Of a stretch of 37,524 nucleotides of DNA, positions 1 to 10,890 are shown one piece after another (the stretch's first letter is position 1; the number at the start of each line of letters is the position of its first letter). A model generated the notes under the pieces. That model was given only the letters and a program-made list of their open reading frames with translations. It was not told the origin of the DNA and ran no database searches. Location of the stretch: NCBI RefSeq assembly GCF_000485595.1, contig NW_014577785.1, positions 144,088 to 181,611 on the forward strand, read 5' to 3'. The position numbers were made by a program, and so were the translations under genes. This DNA is from Priapulus caudatus. Its lineage: Eukaryota; Priapulida; Priapulimorpha; Priapulimorphida; Priapulidae.

Positions 1-137
1 ACACGCACGCACGCACGCACGCACGCACGCACACACTCCGCACGCACGCACACACGCACGCACGCATGCACGCACGCACACGCACACACTCGCGCACACA
101 CGCACGCACGCACGCACGCACACACAGAGAGACAGAG
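1..137. repeat. ACGC / CACA microsatellite
   Basis: Imperfect tetranucleotide ACGC repeat with CACA interruptions, grading into a short CAGAGA tract near 121-137. The array continues off the left edge of the window. Confidence 0.95.
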
Positions 138-366
138 ACAGAAACAGCGAGCTCGAGAGGCAGCGAAAACCTAATAATCAGCAAGTCATAAGATTGATGA
201 CCTCTAGATGTCGAAAGGCTTTACTCAATCAAGCGAAGACAGCTGTGATCAATTCAGGGAGACAGCTGCAAATCTCTCTCTAGGGTTCTGACTCTACCGG
301 TTACCTAGCTTTCCTCCCCACCACCCTGCACACACTGGTTACCTATAGGGTTTCCCCGGCCACCCA
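138..366. other. No gene seen; partly repeated sequence
   Basis: No coding signal. A short 3-prime stretch (GGTTACCTA at 299-307 and 338-346) is duplicated locally before the first composite repeat unit begins. Confidence 0.5.
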
Positions 367-1147
367 GCACACCCCTAACCAGTTAAGTCACTTACCATCT
401 ATAACAGCTGGCGAGCAAATGCTATTAGAATTAGACCATCATAATGATCTTAAATGCAATCATATTATATCATATTATATTATGATACCATATTATCAAA
501 TGTTATTAGAATAATAGGCAGCGTAGGTCGCTGACACGCAAATAAAGGTCGTTGGTCAGCTATACGGCTTCGCACATGTAATTTGCTTTGTGGCTTCCTC
601 CTTCCACCTTCCCCAGCGCGGTTCCCGCGCCTCCCCAGACTCCTCAACATGCCGGCTCTCGAAACTCGATTCCTTGGTGGTTCTCTACGGAATTTACTGG
701 CTTCTCTGTGTGACGCGGGTTGCCTCCTACCCCTCCTGCTCGGCTTTCCCCTCCCGCCCACACCTCTTACTCACCCTCCCGCCCACTCATTTGCTCACCC
801 TCCCTCTCTCCTTCTCGCCCGCCCACTCTATCTGCTCACCCTCCCTCCCTCCTTCCCTCCCGCCCACTCTATCTGCTCAGCCTCCCTCCCTCCTACCCAC
901 TCATTTGCTCACCCTCCCTCCCTCCTTCCCTCCCGCCCACTCTATCTGCTCAGCCTCCCTCCCTCCTACCCACTCATTTGCTCAGCCTCCTTCCCTCCTT
1001 CCCTCGCTCCCACTCTATCTACTCAGCCTCCCTCCNCCTCGCCCCCTCCTCTCGCCCCCACTCGCTCTCTCCCGCTCGTGCTCATCTTTTCTTCTCTCTG
1101 CTCGTGCTCACTTTTTCTTCTTTCTGTAGCTGTGTCTGTCTGTCGCC
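367..1147 (+). repeat. Composite tandem repeat, copy 1 (781 bp)
   Basis: Starts GCACACCCCTAACC. About 380 bp of unique-like sequence is followed by a CT-rich minisatellite (about 747-1035, alternating units built on CCCACTCTATCTGCTCAG and CCCACTCATTTGCTCAC), then a CTCGTGCTCA tail that leads straight into copy 2. An N lies at 1036. The copy shares almost every base with the first part of copy 2, apart from minisatellite length. Open frames here are Pro/Ser/Leu low-complexity products of the CT-rich strand. Confidence 0.9.
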
Positions 1148-2628
1148 GCACACCCCTAACCAGTTAAGTCACTTACCATCTATAACAGCTGGCGAGCAAA
1201 TGCTATTAGAATTATACCATCATAATTATCTTAAATGCAATCATATTATATCATATTATATTATGATACCATATTATCAAATGTTATTAGAATAATAGGT
1301 AGCGTAGGTCGCTGACACGCAAATAAAGGTCGTTGGTCAGCTATACGGCTTCGCACATGTAATTTGCTTTGTGGCTTCCTCCTTCCATCTTCCCCAGCGC
1401 GGTTCCCAGCCTCCCCAGACTCCTCAACATGCCGGCTCTCGAAACTCGATTCCTTGGTGGTTCTCTACGGAATTTACTGGCTTCTCTGTGTGACGCGGGT
1501 TGCCTCCTACCCCTCCTGCTCGGCCTTCCCCCTCCCACCCACACCTCTTACTCACCCTCCCGCCCACTCTATCTGCTCACCCTCCCTCCCTCCTTCCGCT
1601 TTTGCTCACCCTCCCTCCTTCCCTCCTTCCCTCCCTCCCACTCTATCTGCTCAGCCTCCCTCCCTCTCCTACTGTTCAGTCTCCACCTTCCGAATACGCC
1701 CACAGTCAGTGCATCCTCGCGCAGCGCTCAGGATCAACAGCAACAAGTGCTCCGCAATCTTGTATCATGTCTCTCTGGATTTGTTCTTGTGGCAAACTAA
1801 TTGCTGTAATATAGTTTTACTGTTCACCACCATTACTAATTCAGCGTCCGCCGCTCAGTACCTCATCAGTAAGCCACGCAAACGTTTTCGCTAGTCCGCA
1901 TGAATTTCCTCTTCGCCGTTCTTTCTCTACGCTCCCGTAAACAGCCAACGCAAAATCTGAAATCCAGCTGCCGTAGGCAAGGTGAGTAGAAAGCGCAGCA
2001 GGTCGTAACCCGAGCGCGGCAGCTGCCGTGTCATGGCTTCATTTTCCGTCTGTGTCGGCCGTTCAATCAGTCTCGTAGCAATTGAGTTACGGTGGTTGTG
2101 CTATATAAGAATTCCACCAGTACCTCCCACGGTTTCGAGTTAACAGAAAACCTCACACCACGGTATTACGGCTACAATGAAATTATGACCGCGTATATGG
2201 TCTCCCCCTTTGCCTACTTGTTGACAACAACTCCGTCAATCTCCTCTGTCTGACTTTACCATCGATATATATATATATATATATATCCATTCCCCATCAT
2301 TGCCAGCCCCTATATCTCTATCCCTCTTCTTCATAGTTCTCCCACTCTCTCCTGCTCTCTGACTCCTCTCGTCTCTCTCTCTCTCTCAGCTCTCTCTCTC
2401 TCTCGTCACTCAACTACTAATCTCTCTCGCTCTCTCTCTCCTCCCCTCCGTCTCTCCTCGTCTCCGCTCCTTCACCTAACGTCACCCGACCGCACTCAGC
2501 ACCGCTTCCACGGTCATCACACTCATTCACGTTGCCCCGTTGTTAATCTTGTTTTCATTTTTGATCGTGCACTCACGTCACTCACCACTCTCTTCTCTCT
2601 CCTCTCTCTCGTCCTCCACAGCTCTTCT

Positions 2629-2659
<31 letters not shown>

Positions 2660-2763
2660 ATACTCTCTCTCTCTCCTCTCTCTCTCTCTCTCACTCTATA
2701 TCTCTCTCTCCCTCGGGTCTCTCTCTCTCTCTCTTTTCTCTCTCTCTCTCTTCCTCTCCACAC

Positions 2764-2803
<40 letters not shown>

Positions 2804-2927
2804 CTCTCTTTGTCCCTCGCCCCCTCCTCTCGCCCACTCGCTCTCTCCCGCTCGTGCTCATCTTTTCTTCTCTCTGCTCGTGCTCACTTTTTCTTCTTTC
2901 CGTAAGTTGTTCTGTCTGTGGGGCCCT
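1148..2927 (+). repeat. Composite tandem repeat, copy 2 (about 1.78 kb)
   Basis: Same start as copy 1, then a shorter CT-rich minisatellite (about 1540-1670). It continues beyond copy 1 with a block at 1670-1895 that recurs in copy 3 (GCGCAGCGCTC, CAACAGCAACAAGTGCT). Single-copy sequence follows at 1896-2263, then an AT tract at 2264-2286 and CT microsatellites at about 2365-2440 and 2620-2800. It ends with the same CTCGTGCTCA tail as copy 1. Confidence 0.85.
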
Positions 2928-4258
2928 GCACACCCCTACAGTTACGTCACTTACACTATAAGCAGCTGGCGAGGCAAATGCGTATAGAATTATACCATCA
3001 TAATTGATCTTAAATGCAATCATATTATAATCATATTATATTATGATACCATACTTTATCAAAAGATGTTATTAGAATACATAGTAAGCGTCGGGTCGGC
3101 TGACACGCAAAATAAAGGTCGTGGTCGCCTATACGGCTTCCGCACATGTAATTTGCTTTGTGGGCATTCCTCTTGCCATCTTCCCCAGCGCGGTTCCCCA
3201 AGCCTGCCCCAGACTCCTCAACATGCCGCTCGCAGACAACTAATTCCTTGGTGTTTGCTCTTACGGCAATTTACTGCTTTTCTGGTGTGAAAGCGGGTTA
3301 ACCGTCTTTACCCCTCCGCTCGCCTTCCCTTCCCGCCCACACCTCTTACTCCTCCTCCCTCCTATTCTATCTGCTCACTGCCATCCTCCCTCCTTCCCGC
3401 CGCACACTCTATCTGCTCAGCCTCCCTTCCTCTACCCCGTCAATTTGCTCACCCTCCTTCCCTTCCTTCTCGCCCCACTCTAATCTGCTCAGGCCTCCCT
3501 ACCGCCCACTCTATCTGCTCAGCCTCCCTCCTCCCTCCTCCTACGCCACGTCATCTTGCTCAGCCTCCCCTCCCTCCTGACCCACTCATATTGCTCACCT
3601 CGCGCTCCTCCTTCCCCTCCCGCCCATCTCTATTCTGGCATCAGACCTGCTTCCCTCCTAGCCACTCATTTGCTCAGGCCTCCCTCCTCCTACCCACCAT
3701 CATTTGCTCACACCTCCCTCCCTCCTTCCCTCACCCCCCACTCTTATCTGCTCAGGGGCCTCCCTCCATCCGCTGCCCTCTCTTACTGATCAGTCTCCCC
3801 TTCTCGATACGCCGTCAACAGTCAGTGGCATCCTCGCGCAGCGCTCCGGGTCAACAGCAACAAGTGCTACGCAATCTTGTATCATGTTTCTCTGGATTTG
3901 TTCTTTGTGGCAACCTGAATTGCTGTATAAATTAAATATAGTTTACTGTTCCCCCACCAATTATAATTCAGCGTGCCGCCGCTCAGTACGTCATCAGTAA
4001 GCTCACGCAATCTACGTTTCGCCCATTATTACCAGCCCCTATATCTATCCTCTGTCCTCATGTTTTCCTCTCCTCTCTGCTCTCATCTCTTCTCTCCGTA
4101 CTCGTCTCTCTCCCCGCCCTCCCTTCCCTCCCTCTCATCTCTCTCTCTCTCTCAATCTCGTTCTCTCTCTCTCTCTCGCTCATCTTGTCAGCTCGCCCCA
4201 CTCGCTCTCTCCTGCGCTCGTGCTCAATTTTTCTTCTTTCTGTAGCTGTGTCCTGTAT
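2928..4258 (+). repeat. Composite tandem repeat, copy 3 (indel-rich)
   Basis: Same block order as copy 2, but it lacks the 1896-2290 equivalent and carries many one-base insertions and deletions. Its minisatellite spans about 3330-3775. The GCGCAGCGCTC block is at 3837-3847 and the closing CTC tail at 4195-4250. The differences from copies 1 and 2 are mostly indels, not substitutions. Confidence 0.82.
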
Positions 4259-4764
4259 TGGCGTTGTTTATGCCGCTGTTTTTTGAGGCAGTTGAGGGTG
4301 AAAACAATCGCCGATCCGACTTCTCATGGCCCACTCACAGCGCTGCACGCAGACAGACCCCCTCCCGCGTCGCGACCTACCATCGTCCCTCACCTACAGA
4401 CCAACACACCGCGCGCAGCACCGCACTCATGATAGGCCTGAGTGTTATGCGTGCGTGCGTGTGGATGCGGGTCGTGCGTTGGCGTTGCGTGTATAGAATC
4501 GCACCGGTGTCTGTTAAGCTCTCAAATTACCGGGGACCTTGCAGCTGTTTATCGAAGACTGTGGCACTCTGCACCTCAAAGACATTCATATATATTAATT
4601 ATTATATATATATATACTCGTCAGAACTGAGTGGAAACACACATGTAATGACGATAATGTATAAAATAATGTATAAATATATATAACATATATCGCGCGT
4701 CGTTTGTTTACTCATATATCTAAGATGTGTGCTTTCACACTCAGCTCGCGCGTGATGTGTGGTT
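4259..4764. other. No gene seen; short AT tracts
   Basis: Open frames here are short and have no recognisable domain. AT-rich dinucleotide runs occur at about 4586-4617 and 4667-4692. Confidence 0.5.
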
Positions 4765-5395
4765 ACGAGGCCGAGTATCTCTGTCGCTATATAGCTGTTA
4801 GCTATGTACGGCTGATTGTAGCTACGCAGGCCTTCCGATGCTATAGCTGTCGGTGTCGGCTATAGCTGCTGTGGCGGGGGGGCTGGGCGACGGCTATGAC
4901 GCTGATTAGATAAGACTCTGACGCTTTAGCTGTAGCTATGACGCTGATTAGATAAGAGCTTGACGCTATAGGTCTGTCGTTGTCGCTAATAGCTGTTAGC
5001 TTGACGCTAGATTAGATAAGAGCTTGACGCTATAGCGTTAAGCTATGACGCTGATTAGATAAAGCTCTGACCGCTATAGGGCTGTTAAGCTATGACGCTG
5101 GATTAGATAAGAGCTCTGACGCTATAGCTGTCGTTGTCGTGCCATAGCTGTCAGCGTATCACGGCTGATGTAGATATAGAACTCTGGTGGACCTTAGCTG
5201 TCGTTTTGTCGCTAGTAGCTGTGCAGCTATGACAGCTGATTAAGATAAGAAGGTGCTCTGACGGCTTTAGCTGTGCGTGTCGCTATATGCTTGTAGCTAT
5301 GACGGCCTGATTAGATCAGAGCTTCTGCCGCTATAGGCTGCTCGTTGTTGCTATACGCTGTTGCCATAGCTGTCGCTGTCGCTATAGCTGCCCCT
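4765..5395. repeat. 42/62-bp minisatellite (about 8 units)
   Basis: Units begin AGCTATGACGCTGATTAGAT, continue AAGAGCTCTGACGCTATAGC and may carry an extra 20-bp TGTCGTTGTCGCTATAGC segment. The first two units are clean. Those from about 4970 to 5390 carry scattered single-base insertions. Confidence 0.85.
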
Positions 5396-5960
5396 CGTGT
5401 TTTATCTGCGGGTGTTTTCTCACAGCCAACAGAACTTTTCACGGGCTCCGTTCCTTATCCCACCTTCCCCATACCACGCACATGCCTGATAGCGCAGTCA
5501 TTGTGCATCGACAAACATGGATGACTATGTTAGCTTTCCCATACTGTCCCAATGCTTCACAGAAATCTACACGTTTATTATAGGAATGCTATTCCAAACT
5601 CAATCACGCATCCTTTCATCATACTCCAATGTTTGACTGTGTATTCCTTCCCACACACGCATGCAATCTTTCCCATAACCGCCCCTGTGCCTAATTGAAC
5701 AATCTTTCTTACACTGCCCGTATCCTTTCCCATGCATCCATACTGACGTTGCCACAATGCCCCCTGACCTGTCGTAGACCTTTACTACGGATACTGAATG
5801 CACGCGTAGCTCCTTTCTAAGCTTTTGATTAAATCCCGACGGCAATCGCCTTAACAAAGCCCCCACAGCTACGATCAGCAGCAGCAGGCTGCAGAGGCAA
5901 TCACACCAACGACATACGTCGCGATGCAATCTCGTGAGCTTAGCGCGAGCGACAACATAC
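5396..5960. other. No confident gene; unassigned open frame
   Basis: A 109-codon minus-strand frame at 5600-5929 has a hydrophobic stretch near residues 13-27 but no recognisable domain. Parts of its DNA look internally repetitive (a GGGAAAGGAT-like motif). I see nothing else. Confidence 0.4.
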
Positions 5961-5995
5961 TTAACATTAGGGTTACGTTAACGTTAGGGTTTAAC
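5961..5995. repeat. Short telomere-like tract
   Basis: Contains TTAGGG twice in an ACGTTA/TTAGGG context at the start of a triplet-repeat cluster. Too short to mean a chromosome end. Confidence 0.6.
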
Positions 5996-6049
5996 AACAA
6001 CAACAACGACGACAAACACAAGATTAAACAACAACAAAAACAGCAGCAG

Positions 6050-6081
<32 letters not shown>

Positions 6082-6235
6082 ACCACAGCGACAACAACCA
6101 TAGATAGCGACAACATAGAAGCATAATCATCATGATCATGATCATCATCATCATCAACATCATCAACATCAATAAACAACAACAACAACATCAACGACAA
6201 CAACGACGACGACACCAGGAACAACAGGACGCATT
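5992..6235. repeat. AAC / CAG / ATC trinucleotide cluster
   Basis: Mixed AAC, CAGCAA and ATC triplet runs. Open frames over it (poly-Leu/Val or poly-Asp on the minus strand) are explained by the triplet composition. Confidence 0.9.
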
Positions 6236-6277
6236 GTGGCATCACTGACCGGCCCTTAACAGCAAACATACCGACTG

Positions 6278-6278
<1 letters not shown>

Positions 6279-6333
<55 letters not shown>
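6279..6333. repeat. TTA microsatellite, about 18 units
   Basis: Pure TTA repeat directly abutting the left end of the terminal-inverted-repeat element at 6334. A second, shorter TTA run (6786-6806) abuts its right end. Confidence 0.95.
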
Positions 6334-6335
<2 letters not shown>

Positions 6336-6785
6336 TCCGCCAAGGGGTTGGCAGGAGGTTATGTGTTCACCGGCGTTTGTTGGTTTGTGCGTTTGTTTGT
6401 TTGTGTACAGCCTAACTGAAAAGTTATGGACGGATTGTCATAAAATTTTCAGGATGAGGTCAGAAATGGGCTAATCCTTAGAATTGATTAGATTTTGGTG
6501 GTGATCCGGATCCAATTAATTAATTAAATAAATTTTCAAGGATACGTCAGAAATGGGGTAACTTAGAATTTGATTACATTTTTGGTGGTGATCCGGATCC
6601 AATTAATTAATTAAATAAAATTTTCAGGATAGGTCAGAAACGGGGTAACTTAGAATTGATTACACCTCTCTTAGTGGTGATCCGGATCCAATTAATTATT
6701 TAATTAATTAATTAATTAATAAAAATGTTCCCAGTCAGAGAATTGAACTGCCTTGGCGGAAGTCTGCGCTCTCCGAGTGCTCTAG
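6334..6785. mobile_element. Non-autonomous terminal-inverted-repeat element with internal tandem repeat
   Basis: The left end reads CCTCCGCCAAGG (6334). Near the right end CCTTGGCGGAAG (6751-6762) is its reverse complement apart from one base, followed by GTCTGCGCTCTCCGAGTGC. Inside are three tandem copies of about 87 bp starting at 6451, 6539 and 6626, each with GGTGGTGATCCGGATCCAAT followed by an ATTA-rich run. Both ends sit against TTA repeats. From memory the CCTCCGCCAAGG end is a dispersed motif in many marine animal genomes. There is no transposase, so the element is presumably mobilised in trans. Confidence 0.7.
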
Positions 6786-6806
6786 TTATTATTATTATTA
6801 TTATTA

Positions 6807-7780
6807 TATCTTTATTGCATGTAATTCAAATACAAATACACGTACTGATGATGGCACCCGCCAACCATTGCCAAGATCATGAATCAAGCAAGCAACATGC
6901 GTACTGCAGAGGTTTTAGACAGGCGTAATTAAAGACAACTAACTCAAGTTACTCAACTCAACTCAACTAGGTCGTCCTTAAAAGACAACTAAACAAAATG
7001 CTAGAAAACGAAAAAATACAGTGCAGAAACCCCCGAGAAAGACAGTTCACATCTAGGTCACACATTCCAGTGTAGAGATAATAGGCATCTCTCGAAGAAG
7101 CCGGTAAGCGGAACAAGGGGTGAAGGTGGACAAGAAAGTGGACAGATGAAAGTGTGAGCGGAGAGGGGAGAACAAGGAAGGAAGGTGAGAGATATTTATT
7201 AAGCTGTGTTCGACACACCACTCCCTTCAGCCCACCATTCTCCCCCTCTCTCGCTCTCCTTTTCTCCTCATCTATCTCCCTACCTGCATCCCTTATGTTT
7301 CCTTTCCTTCTCTTTCTTCATCCTTCCCCCCCGTCTCTCTCTCTCTCCCTCACCATCACTTTCACACGCGGGTACGTAATTTCCGTACCTTCCCCGCTTA
7401 TTCCCCACCTCCCCAACTCTCTACCCTTCTCCCCTCTTAGACCTAACCTTCACTCACTCCCCTTCCCTCTTCGTCTTTTACAGCTCGCCCTAAAGTGGAA
7501 TGTTTTCTTCGGGCGTTTTACACTTCGCTGTATTGTAACGTGCAATTTCGTCCTATATTCACCGACGTGCATCCAACGTTAGAATAGTTTCCAGTTACGC
7601 CCAAGGCAAGTAATGCAAGAAAATGCACGCGAACATTACAAACTAACTAACTTTGGGCGTAAATGCACCACCAGCTATACCTCTCTGTCCATGTACTCGT
7701 ACTTCGCCGTATGACAATGAAAGTGTCAATGACACTGTAGCTCACCTTAGGTGTGCTAGAAAAGGGAGGGGGGATATATA
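6807..7780. other. No gene seen; pyrimidine-rich stretch
   Basis: A CTCAACT-type short repeat lies around 6944-6970 and a CT-rich stretch at about 7218-7480. Open frames here are low-complexity Pro/Ser/Leu on one strand. No domain was recognised. Confidence 0.5.
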
Positions 7781-7784
7781 AAGC

Positions 7785-7834
7785 AAGAGTATAGAACTCC
7801 CATTATATAGCATATCTCCCATTATATACTCTTG
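7785..7834. repeat. Small inverted repeat with internal duplicated motif
   Basis: CAAGAGTATA at the left is the reverse complement of TATACTCTTG at the right. CTCCCATTATATA occurs twice between the arms. Possible remnant of a small inverted-repeat element. Confidence 0.6.
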
Positions 7835-7930
7835 ATAATGATGATCATTGATATATGAGTAATTTTTGATGCGAAAATAAATGTTTCAGATCTGTTGGCA
7901 TACAATATGATGGCGTTGACCGTAGGCAGA

Positions 7931-8640
7931 CACTGAAATGCATAGTGAAATTGCCAAAATCTACCTAACTTGCATAATTAAAAAAAACAAAAACCGTGTG
8001 ATATGGTTTGGGCCAGTCCTTATTCATGCACATACCAGAATTTAGCAAAATCCGTTGAACCTGAACTGGCTTATGGCCATTTCCATTTTTGCCAAAAAGT
8101 GGACGTCGTTCGAAAGTAGGTCGACTGGCGTGCTCCAAAATAGATCGTTCAAATATCTCCCATAAGAGTAACAACTGTACGGAATTTGAAACATGTGGGT
8201 CAAACGGTTCTTGAGTTATCGTTGACACTGAAATGCATAGAGGAATTGCCGAAATCTACCTAATTTCCATAATTTAAAAAAAATATCAAAACTTCTGTGA
8301 TATGATTTGGGGCCAGTCCTTATTCATTCACATACCAGAAATGAGCAAAATCCGTTGAACCTGAACTGGACTTATGGCAATTTCCATTTTTTGCGAAAAA
8401 GTGGACGGGCCTCGAGAAGTAGTCAACTGTGGCTGCTCCAAATAGGACGGTTTCAAATATCTCCCATAGGAGTAACAGCTTATATGCAATTTGAAAATGT
8501 TGAGTCAACCGGTACTGTGGTTATCGTTGACCGTGAGGCAAATGTGACGGCGACGGAACGACGGACGACACCCCATTGGCAGATTGCTCATACTCTGATG
8601 ATGTCAAAGGGTGAGCTAAAAACCACAGCGTGTCAGCCAC
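7931..8640. mobile_element. Dimeric 295-bp repeat with GACGGACGAC-type tail
   Basis: Two head-to-tail monomers start CACTGAAATGCATAG at 7931 and 8226. They share blocks such as CCAGTCCTTATTCAT, GCAAAATCCGTTGAACCTGA and CAAATATCTCCCATA. The second monomer is followed by a tail (about 8540-8625) with ACGACGGACGACACC, GGCAGATTGCTCAT and GGTGAGCTAAAA. Tails of this kind end dispersed repeats in many marine invertebrates (from memory). No coding capacity. Confidence 0.7.
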
Positions 8641-8785
8641 GCGGCTTAAATTCTTGACACATTGCTTTAGCCACTAGATTTCACGATTGTCTTGCTTGGC
8701 TAATTAATTATATTGGAATTCTAGACAGAACAATCAATATTACCTTCCGGCACGGAGTTGCAGGGGGACGGTATGTAATCGTGTC

Positions 8786-8905
8786 GTGTGTGTGTGTGCG
8801 TGTGTGTGCTGTGTGTGTGTGCGGAGGTGCTGTGTGTGTGTGTGTGTTGGTTTGTGTTCGTTTGTTTGGGTTTGGCCGGCGCGTGTGTGTGTCAGCGCGC
8901 GCGGC
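8786..8905. repeat. GT-rich microsatellite
   Basis: Interrupted TG/TGCG repeat. It produces poly-Val/Cys frames on the plus strand and His/Thr frames on the minus strand, none of them credible genes. Confidence 0.9.
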
Positions 8906-8986
8906 ATGCGATCGATAGCGCGTCGAGGTCAACGCGAGCGGGCGAGTTCAGCCGCGGTGAGAGTGACTGTCAGCAGCAACACCACG

Positions 8987-9125
8987 CGAGCGGCGAGTCA
9001 GCAGCTGCCACCAGCGAGCGGCCGGACGTCAGGCATGCCGCACATGCGAGCGGCGAGTCAGCAGCAGGCGGTCTCAGTCCAGCCAGCAGCGCAGCGAGAC
9101 AGCCAGCAGACAGCCAGCACGCGAG
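8987..9125. repeat. GC-rich partial tandem duplication, period about 62 bp
   Basis: GCGAGCGGCGAGTCAGCAG occurs at about 8987 and 9049, within GC-rich sequence with many CAGCAG and CCAGC motifs. The open frames across it are Ala/Ser-rich and unrecognised. Confidence 0.6.
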
Positions 9126-9129
9126 CCAG

Positions 9130-9712
9130 CTCGCTACACATAGCATTTTTACTATGCTCGCGGAGGTATGCCCTTCTCCGTGAGTGCCCAATCTGTCTAG
9201 CTTTGCTTATGCTCGCGTTTTACACATTTAAACAAATTTACAAAATCTGCTGAATTGCACGTGTATATACTTGTGGTGGAGGTGGTGTCGGTTTGCAGAC
9301 CTGATGGTGCTTAATGATAACGCTCCGGGTGCGTGCGTCTATCTTCCTATGCTTTTCAGATTGGGAGTAGCGTGTGGGCAAGTGTAGTTATTGGCGTCCC
9401 TTTCCATAGCGTTTTTCGCCGCGTCACCTTTGCCAGAGGTTGTATAGTGCGTCTGTCACTTTGCAAGAGTTCATAGTGTAGTCACTTTTGCAGGCTTCTT
9501 TCTAAAGCAGGGATATTACTGCCGGATGTTTGCTGCTCACTTTAAGTGTGGCTGCCAGAACTTCATATGGAGCCGTGCTTCGCGCTGCCTATTTCACTAC
9601 GCGCACTCACAGGCTCTTAGACAGGCAATGTAGGCAGTAGCACGCCTATGTAGGCGCCCTTTATTATACTACCACTAATAGTAGATAGGTGACTAAGGAG
9701 GACAAGACGATC
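9130..9712. other. No gene seen
   Basis: Single-copy sequence with no recognisable coding frame. A GTAGGC-type short repeat occurs at about 9630-9655. Confidence 0.5.
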
Positions 9713-10725
9713 TCAGTCTCACACATGATGTGGTTTATTCACTAGACTGCCTAGCAGACTGAGGCCACGGATACTCAGTCCCACACATGCAGGGGTTTAT
9801 TACTAGACTTGGCTACAAGACTGAAGCACGGATTACTCAGTCCCCACATGAGAGCGGTTTATTACTAGACTGCCTCTAATCTGAAGCACTCGATACTCAG
9901 TCCCACCACAATGAGTGTTTTATTTACTAGACTGCTACTAACTTGAAGCACGATACTCAGGTCCCACACATCAGGCGGCTTATTTGCTAGGACTCGACTA
10001 TACTGAAGCCACGCGATACTCAGTCCCACACATAAGGCAGGCTTATTACTAGACTGCAAGCTAACATGAAAGCCACGGATATCAGTCCCACACATGAGGT
10101 GGCTACTGCTAGACTGCTTACTGACTGAAGCACTGGATACTCAGTCCCACACATGATGTGGTTTATTACTAGACTGCTACAGACTGAAGCCACGGATACT
10201 CAGTCCCACACATGAGGCGGTTTATTACTAGACTGCTACAGACTGAAGCCACGGATACTCAGTCCCACACATGACGTGGTTTATTACTAGACTGCTACTA
10301 ACTGAAGCCACGGATACTCAGTCCCACACATGAGGTGGCTTATTACTAGACTGCTAGTAACTGAAGCCACGGATACTCAGTCCCACACATAAGGCGGCTT
10401 ACTGCTAGACTGCTACTAACTGAAGCCACGGATACTCAGTCCCACACATGACGTGGTTTATTACAAGACTGCTAGTAACTGAAGCCCCGAATACTCAGTC
10501 CCACACATGAGGCGGCTTATTGCTAGACTGCTACAGACTGAAGCCACGGATACTCAGTCCCACACATGAGGTGGCTTATTACTAGACTGCTAGTAACTGA
10601 AGCCACGGATACTCAGTCCCACACATAAGGCGGCTTATTGCTAGACTAAAACTTGATAGCTACTCAAGTCTCACACATGAGGTGACTTTATTACTAGACG
10701 GCTACTGACTGAAATTTAATATCTG
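9713..10725. repeat. 59-bp minisatellite, 17 units
   Basis: Counting the anchor CAGTCCCACACAT gives 17 units. The rest of each unit reads GGCTTATTACTAGACTGCTA then ACTGAAGCCACGGATACT. Units 8-16 (from about 10140) are regular at 59-60 bp with base substitutions only. Units 1-6 vary from 60 to 64 bp through scattered insertions. The last unit is degenerate. Confidence 0.95.
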
Positions 10726-10865
10726 TAGTTACTTTCAGACAGTAGAAATTGCTCGCAGCATACGCCCAGCCCACTCATGACTCATGCTGGGATGCATGGA
10801 GAGACTGCTAAGCATGTGGGTGAGGCTTCTGTGGGCGACCGACCAAGTCTTGGTTGCATACAGCG

Positions 10866-10890
10866 CAGCAGCAGCAGCAGCAGCAGCAGC
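10866..10890. repeat. CAG trinucleotide repeat, about 8 units
   Basis: A short pure AGC/CAG run in otherwise single-copy sequence. It is not in a convincing coding frame. Confidence 0.9.

Noticed and set aside
583-1167. 194-codon Pro/Leu/Ser frame and related frames at 1364-1894
   Set aside because: They span the CT-rich minisatellites of the composite repeat and are disrupted in copy 3, so there is no evidence of coding constraint.
5600-5929. 109-codon minus-strand frame with a hydrophobic N-terminal stretch
   Set aside because: The hydrophobic stretch could mimic a signal peptide, but no family is recognised and the underlying DNA has short internal repeats.
5961-5995. Telomere or chromosome end
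   Set aside because: Only a few degenerate TTAGGG units, internal to the window and flanked by other repeats. The same applies to 13484-13505, 28139-28196 and 30428-30468.
6724-6785. tRNA-derived SINE head (box B-like GTTCAATTCTC on the minus strand)
   Set aside because: No matching box A at the right distance and no tRNA fold; the segment is better explained as the right end of the inverted-repeat element.
9713-10725. CRISPR-like array
   Set aside because: The whole 59-bp unit is repeated with no variable spacers; it is an ordinary eukaryotic minisatellite.
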